From NCBI GenBank assembly GCA_037043455.1, contig JAWPHD010002630.1, forward strand, positions 184,226 through 248,225: 64,000 bases of DNA, read 5' to 3'. Shown here piece by piece: positions 58,916-64,000 of this stretch. Origin of the DNA: Cyrtodaria siliqua (taxonomy: Eukaryota > Mollusca > Bivalvia > Adapedonta > Hiatellidae). The position numbers and the translations under genes were made by a program. The notes under the pieces are model-generated. The model saw only the letters and a program-made list of their open reading frames with translations, was not told the DNA's origin and made no database searches. The stretch's first letter is position 1; the number at the start of each line of letters is the position of its first letter.

Positions 58916-59189
58916 CATATATATGCTGTGTATGTCCTCGGGTATTACACGATGCATAGTGTGTATTTAGGCTATTGTGGTATAAGAATGTTATATATCA
59001 TTAGGATGGTTGCACTGAATGTTATATAATGTACATGCATTAATTAACGAAAATGTAACTGAGCGCGGTCAAATTTTTTGTTTCCTATTTCTCAGTAAGG
59101 AATGTCCATTTGTTGTTATGGATTACAATGAAAAAGTGTCAGATCAGTCACTGCGATAGATTGGATACTGTATATAATTTATTTGTTTG
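58916..59189. other. AT-rich non-coding stretch
   Basis: Nothing supported. Confidence 0.4.
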
Positions 59190-59345
59190 TTTGGCATTTT
59201 AACGTCATTTTTCAGCACATTTTAGGCTATGTATGATGGTCCAGTTTTTGTGGTTGAGGCATACAGACCTTGTATGAATCAGTACTGTATTCCTCGACAC
59301 CTTCTCACAAACAAGTTGAGCTCCCACTGGTATAATGAATTTATA
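59190..59345 (-). mobile_element. Degraded SINE, 2956 family
   Basis: TTAACGTCATTTTTCAGCAC, GATGGTCCAGTTTTTGTGG and AGCTCCCACTGG follow the order of the copies at 2956 and 63600. The tRNA-like head is lost. Confidence 0.6.
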
Positions 59346-59932
59346 GAATGTACCACTTTTGAATATATGATATACCCACCCGACACCAGTCTCGCTGGAA
59401 CCTATGATATCACACCCAATATCATACCCAAAAGCACCTCAACTGTAAACCAATTCCCTCCTGGTTTAAATATTGTATGTTTACTGTAGATCTGGTTACC
59501 CTACATATTATGGCACTTTATACTGAACATTGCACTATAGCTATTTTTATGTCCCAACCTATATCAACCAAGGTCTTATCTGTACAAAATTCTCTGCAGA
59601 AAACACAAGGTGAGTGCTCTCAGTAGCAAGTGTGCAGCCTTCGGTGGCCTTGATATGCCAGAATGATGGCTCATGACCAGGCATTGTCATTAAAGATGAA
59701 TGGCCACCCTTTTTGTAGTATTATCAATTAACAAATTTAACTCTCATATGAACATTTCTTGATAGTCTCGGAGAGAAACATACATTGAAAACCGCTACTA
59801 AGTTGTATGTAAAAATAAGTATTGTTTGCATGATGTAGATACTACTTGTACCTCTGCGTGACTGCACGGGGAAAATGAGATAAATCTGAATTGTATAGCT
59901 GCACTATTGCCAGATAATTGATAGATACATTT
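59346..59932. other. Non-coding stretch
   Basis: The frame at 59229-59489 starts in the SINE and has no domain. Otherwise featureless. Confidence 0.45.
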
Positions 59933-59947
59933 ACCTGTGGATTAATT

Positions 59948-60176
59948 GAATTGAATTGAATTGAATGTTGTTTAACGGCTCATCAACACAGTATAGGTTA
60001 TTTAGAGCCGCCCCAGAGAGAGGGGAAGGATACATAGGAATACGGAAACCGTGCCCTACTCTTATTATCGAATAGATTCCTATGGTTCTTTAACGTGCTC
60101 GGGGGATAGACCGATACACGGGACCGCCCGATTTACGTCCCCATCCGACGGACGAGGCTAAGGGAAAGTGTCTTGC
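59948..60176 (-). mobile_element. 5'-truncated SINE with 15-bp target duplication
   Basis: The 229-bp insert matches 57690-57908 (tail GAATGTTGTTTAACGGCTCA, body GAGCCGCCCCAGAGAGAGG). It stops before the tRNA-like head. ACCTGTGGATTAATT flanks it at 59933-59947 and 60177-60191. Confidence 0.9.
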
Positions 60177-60191
60177 ACCTGTGGATTAATT

Positions 60192-60538
60192 TACCTGTTC
60201 AAAGTTTTCTATGTCATCAAATAAAATTGTATTCTCCTTTTCACAAATATTGCAACCTGTGAATTGTAAATATCTATTGTTGTGTAATGATTTCGATTTA
60301 AATAAACATAAACATGTTCATGAAACAAAACATGGCCGGAGAACTTTAAGTGTTGGAGACATGCAATGTTTGGTGATGACATGAAAAGGGAATGTCATGA
60401 TCAAACAACAATTCAACAAAATAATATGTTTCACTTATACAGCACTTTGACACACACATTAATGGTGGCTTCTCATGCAGCACTATTCACCGAAATGCCA
60501 TATCGCAACACATCTAATAACATTCACCTTACTTCAAA
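60192..60538. other. AT-rich non-coding stretch
   Basis: A 62-residue frame at 60366 lacks any domain. Confidence 0.4.
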
Positions 60539-61664
60539 AACAAGAGGGCCATGATGGCCCTAGAGCGCTCACCTGAGAAATGGCTCATTGTCGAACTTCT
60601 CTGAAATCTTATGATCATTTAAATGGGGCAGCTACAGATTTAACATTACAAAGGAAAATACAATATAGCATTTTTCCATAATTCTGTCATTACTAACAAG
60701 ATATAGCTGGTTTTGAACTTGTCCAAGATTTCATTGATATACAGCGATTTGCACAACTAGACATCATATTGATGCTTCCTGCCAAATTTCGTAGAAATTC
60801 AACAAGCCGTTTAGGAGGAGTAGCGCCGATAAAAAAATAAAGTAAAAAATGTCAAGGGCCATAACTCCGTCCAACATCAGCTAACTGGAACAAAAGCATG
60901 ACATACACAACTAGACATCTTATCGATGCTTCCAGCATAGTTTCGTCGAAATGCAACAAGGCTTTTAGGAGGAGTAGCGCCGACAGGAAATTTAAAGTAA
61001 AATTGTCAAGGGGCCGTAACTCCGTAAAAAATTAATGAATCTGAAAAAATGCAATATGCACAACCAGACATCTTACCAATGCTTCCTGCTAAGTTTCGTC
61101 AAATCCAACATGGCATTTAAAAAAAAAAAAAAACTTACAAAAAACAACAACTAAATTTTTTAAAACAATATAATAAAAAACAAGAGGTCAATGACCTTGA
61201 AGCTCAATTGATAGGTGTTGATAACTAGATCAGCATTCCGTGAAGTTTCATGAAAATCTGTCAAGTAGTTTCAGAGGAGTAGTCGCTACAAGTTTTTACT
61301 ACCGTATATAACTCTATGCAAACAAAGATGGCCACTGGTATACAAACACATTTTAAACAAGGACCAAACATATCATTACATGATAGTGAATTTAAGTTTA
61401 CCTTCAGAGAGACATAGATTACAAACAGTAAGTATGCCATTCATGTAAGCAACAACAACAACAATGGCGGAAAATCTTTTTTGTATGCTCTTAAAAAGTG
61501 CATTTTCCACATACTCTTCTCATTGTATTGAATTGTATCTGCCTGTATTGTATGGGCGAAAAACATTGTAATGTTTGTGCCAAATAAAGAATTGAATTGG
61601 ATTGTATTCAACTGGTACTATTTCTATAAGGTGAGCGCTTTAGGTCCATTTGGACCTCTTGTTT
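60539..61664 (+). mobile_element. Helentron/pearl-like element with inverted AACAAGAG-hairpin ends
   Basis: The left end is AACAAGAG plus GGGCC-ATGAT-GGCCC, then TAGAGCGCTCACC. The right end is the inverse, GGTGAGCGCTTTAGGTCCAT and TTGGACCTCTTGTT, with hairpin AGGTCC-ATTT-GGACCT. Inside are three cores with AACTAGACATCNTATTGATG, GGAGGAGTAGCGCCGA and GGGCCATAACTCC (60740, 60900, 61060), and another AACAAGAG hairpin at 61179 (AGGTC-AAT-GACCT). AATAAAGAATTGAATTG lies just before the right end. No ORF for a transposase. Confidence 0.65.
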
Positions 61665-63612
61665 ACTATAAAGAACATGTTCTAGCTGCCATTTATACTG
61701 AGTGTAACTATATATATATATATATATACATAAAAATGAAGATGTTTAAGCATCGATAAAAACATTTCACAGATATAAAAACACAAAACATTTTCACACA
61801 AAAAGTGGTTCTACTCATAAAAAAACTTGTTTCACCCACACTTCAGATCCATTTGGGCCTCTTGTTTATCATGAAACACTACCATTTATATTGAGAGTAA
61901 CTATTCATAAAAAGGAAGATGTTTTAGCGATGATAAAATCTATTGTCTAAAACACTTTCATGGTAAGCTGGATCAGATCTAAATTAATGCCACAAAACAT
62001 TTTCACACAAAAAATGTTTCAACTCATAAAATCCTTCTTTCACTAAGCTTCAAATCCATTTGGACCTCTTGGTATGGCAATTGATATATGAGCGTAACTA
62101 TTCATAGAAAGGAAGTTGTTTTATAGTGTTGATCAAATCTGTTGTCGAAAACACTTTCACCATCAGCCCTTGATCAGATGTAAAATACAGCCACAACACA
62201 TTTTCACACAAAAAGTGCTTCTACTCATCATAAAAACCTTTTTCAAGCTTTTAAATTAATCTTTAATCTGAACGATTTTTATGGCATATTGGGGAATAAA
62301 GTTTTATTACGTGCTAACCTAAATGTATCCTTATCTTTCAAGTATACAGTTTTACTGAAGTTCTGTTGATCTTATGCTATGTCAGAATTTAAAAAAAAAA
62401 GGATCATAGGGCTTATGATATTTTTTTTTAATTCTGACATATATCAATAAATCAACATGAATTTAAATTTACTTTCAGAGATACATTTAAAGATTACAAA
62501 CAATATACCATTCATGTACAACAACAAAGGAAAAACACAATTTTATTAGCGCTTAATGAAAAGCTTCATTTACCACATTCTCTACTCATTGTATTGAATG
62601 GTATTCACCAGTATGAATGGTATTCACCAGTATGAATGGTATTCACCAGTATGAATGGTAATCACCCGTATGAATGGTAATCACCAGTATGAATGGTATT
62701 CACCAGTATGAATGGTATTCACCAGTATGAATGGTAATCACCCGTATGAATGGTAATCACCCGTATGAATGGTATTCACCAGTATGAATGGTATTCACCG
62801 GTATGAATGGTATTCACCTGTATGAATGGTAATCATCCATATGAATGGTATTCACCAGTATGAATGGTATTCACCAGTATGAATGGTAATCACCCGTATG
62901 AATGGTATTCACCAGTATGAATGGTATTCACCAGTATGAAAGGTAATCACCCGTATGAATGGTATTCACCAGTATGAATGGTATTCACCAGTATGAATGG
63001 TATTCACCCGTATTGTATTGGCGAAAAACATTGTAATGTTTGTGCCGAATAAAGAATTTGAATTGAATTGTATTCAACTGGTAGCATTTCTATAAGGTGA
63101 GCGCTTCAGGTCCATTTGGACCTCTTGTTTACTAGAAAGAACATGTTCTAGATGCCATTTATACCGAGTGTAACTATATATATTCATAAAAAGGAAGATG
63201 TTTAATTATTAATAAAAACACTCTCATGAGATATAAAACACAAAACACTTTCACACAAACAGTGATTCTACTCATAAAAAACTTGTTTCACCCACACTTT
63301 AGATCCATTTGGGCCTCTTGTTTATCATAAAACACCGCCATTTATATTGTGAGAAAATTCTCAAACAGGAAGTTGTTTTATCAGTTGATAAAATCTATTG
63401 TCTTAAAAATACTTTCATGGTAAGATTGATCAGATATAAAATACACAAAACATTTTCACACAAGAAGTGGTTCTACTTGTCATAAAAACTTTTTCAAGCT
63501 TTTATCTTTAATCTGAACAAAGGTTTAATCATTTTTATGGCAAATTTGGGAATAAAGTTTTATTACATGCTAACCCAAATGATGTGTAGCCTTATCTTTC
63601 AGTATACAGTTT
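61383..63612. repeat. Tandem duplication of an element right end, about 1.1 kb units
   Basis: Copy A (about 61383-62351) and copy B (about 62455-63612) share the same order: GAATTTAAGTTTACCTTCAG; CATTGTAATGTTTGTGCC; GGTGAGCGCTT with the AGGTCCATTTGGACCT hairpin; CACAAAAAGTG blocks; AATAAAGTTTTATTACRTGC; CTTATCTTTC...AGTATACAGTTTT. Copy A has one more internal hairpin-containing unit (62040). Copy B carries the minisatellite at 62594. (TA)n is at 61709-61728. Confidence 0.8.
62594..63012. repeat. 19-bp minisatellite, about 22 copies
   Basis: The unit is GAATGGTATTCACCAGTAT, with variants GTAATCACCCGTAT and CACCTGTAT. It lies exactly where copy A of the duplication has a single short TATTGAATTGTATCTGCCTG segment, so the array expanded from that segment. 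Confidence 0.93.
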
Positions 63613-63825
63613 TCATGATTTGTTCAGTAGTGTTTACACCCTTTTTATCACATGTAAGGCCTTATATGACTGCCCCATTTTTTTGTGGTAGAGGCCATTT
63701 TTCCTGGGTAGAACGTGAGTACTGTACACCTCCCACCATCTGTAAGAATCGACACTCACATGACAAGTGATTGCTCCCAGTAGGATTCAAACCCGCAGCA
63801 GTGAGGGGCGAGAAGGTTTTAGATG
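63600..63825 (-). mobile_element. tRNA-derived SINE, 2956 family
   Basis: TTTTATCACATGTAAGGCCT, GGTAGAACGTGAGTACTGTA, CCTCCCACCATCTGTAAGAA and AGGATTCAAACCCGCAGCAG (inverted B box, about 63781) match 2956-3245 in order and orientation, without the nested insert seen there. Confidence 0.8.
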
Positions 63826-63929
63826 CAGCGTCTTTACTGTCAGAGCAAGAAGCATTCTACAGCTTTAATGAAGTTCTTGGTTACAATGATATACATAAGC
63901 AAAACAACCAATCCTGCAGTTTGTCTTGA

Positions 63930-64000
63930 CAACATTGTGCGGGGCCACGGTGGCCCAGAGGTTAGGTTGTTAGACTCTAACATTGTGCGGGGCCACAGTG
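63930..64000 (+). mobile_element. SINE head cut by the window end
   Basis: GGGGCCACGGTGGCCCAGAG and GTTAGGTTGTTAGACTCTAA look like the 5' tRNA-like part of a SINE. ACATTGTGCGGGGCCAC is repeated at 63932 and 63980, so it may be tandem. The B box would lie beyond the window. Confidence 0.5.

Overview
This 64 kb window is AT-rich, intron- and repeat-dominated animal DNA. I think it comes from a bivalve mollusc, though the species cannot be read from the sequence. The grounds are several tRNA-derived SINE families, repeats carrying the 'GGGCCATAACTC' and 'TGACCTTGACCTTG' words typical of bivalve intergenic DNA, ACGG-rich element ends, TTAA-flanked MITEs and many minisatellites. There are no operons, rRNA genes, CRISPR arrays or phage-like genes. 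The one convincing coding segment is the last exon of a Crypton-type tyrosine recombinase (DUF3504-like) gene at 57322-58262, and a SINE has landed in it. A decayed piggyBac transposase fragment lies at about 39000-39545, and a possible crystallin-like exon relic at about 13770.

Layout. 0-9 kb: SINEs (395, 2956, 4970), a foldback MITE (941), a 619-bp Mutator-like MITE with a 9-bp target duplication (2008), a 28-bp minisatellite (3295), a TTAA-flanked MITE (5912) and a 19-bp minisatellite of nuclear-receptor half-sites (6475). 9.2-13.0 kb: a 3.8-kb, 30-bp minisatellite with higher-order periodicity. 13-19 kb: sparse sequence with MITEs, a tRNA-Lys-derived SINE and a 160-bp tandem repeat. 19-21.5 kb: a 50-bp minisatellite that contains an inverted block and an island of CCATGG-type palindromes. 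22-28 kb: a retroposed sequence with poly(A) and a 15-bp target duplication, clustered SINEs, and a 971-bp foldback element with a 10-bp target duplication. 28.3-33.7 kb: a 4.4-kb nested foldback with a GC-rich tandem core, set inside a 30-bp minisatellite.

34-37 kb: a Helentron/pearl-like element with tandem cores. 38.3-40.5 kb: a TIR-bounded element holding the piggyBac relic. 42-44.3 kb: 33-bp and 21-bp minisatellites. 44.7-50 kb: duplicated SINEs, MITEs and perfect hairpins. 50.3-51.7 kb: a 45-bp minisatellite that reads as an acidic 15-residue repeat. 52-55.7 kb: Helentron/pearl-like tandem repeats with a 677-bp near-identical duplication. 57.3-58.3 kb: the Crypton-type exon. 58.6-64 kb: palindromes, SINEs and duplicated element ends, one of which has grown a 19-bp minisatellite.

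The window does not encode a pathway. Its interest is in how elements nest, duplicate and seed satellites. The most unusual pattern is the octamer AACAAGAG followed at once by a short hairpin whose stem changes from copy to copy while staying paired; it recurs at the ends of several otherwise different repeats. All calls come from reading by eye. Element names are inferences from termini and target duplications, and no database was searched.
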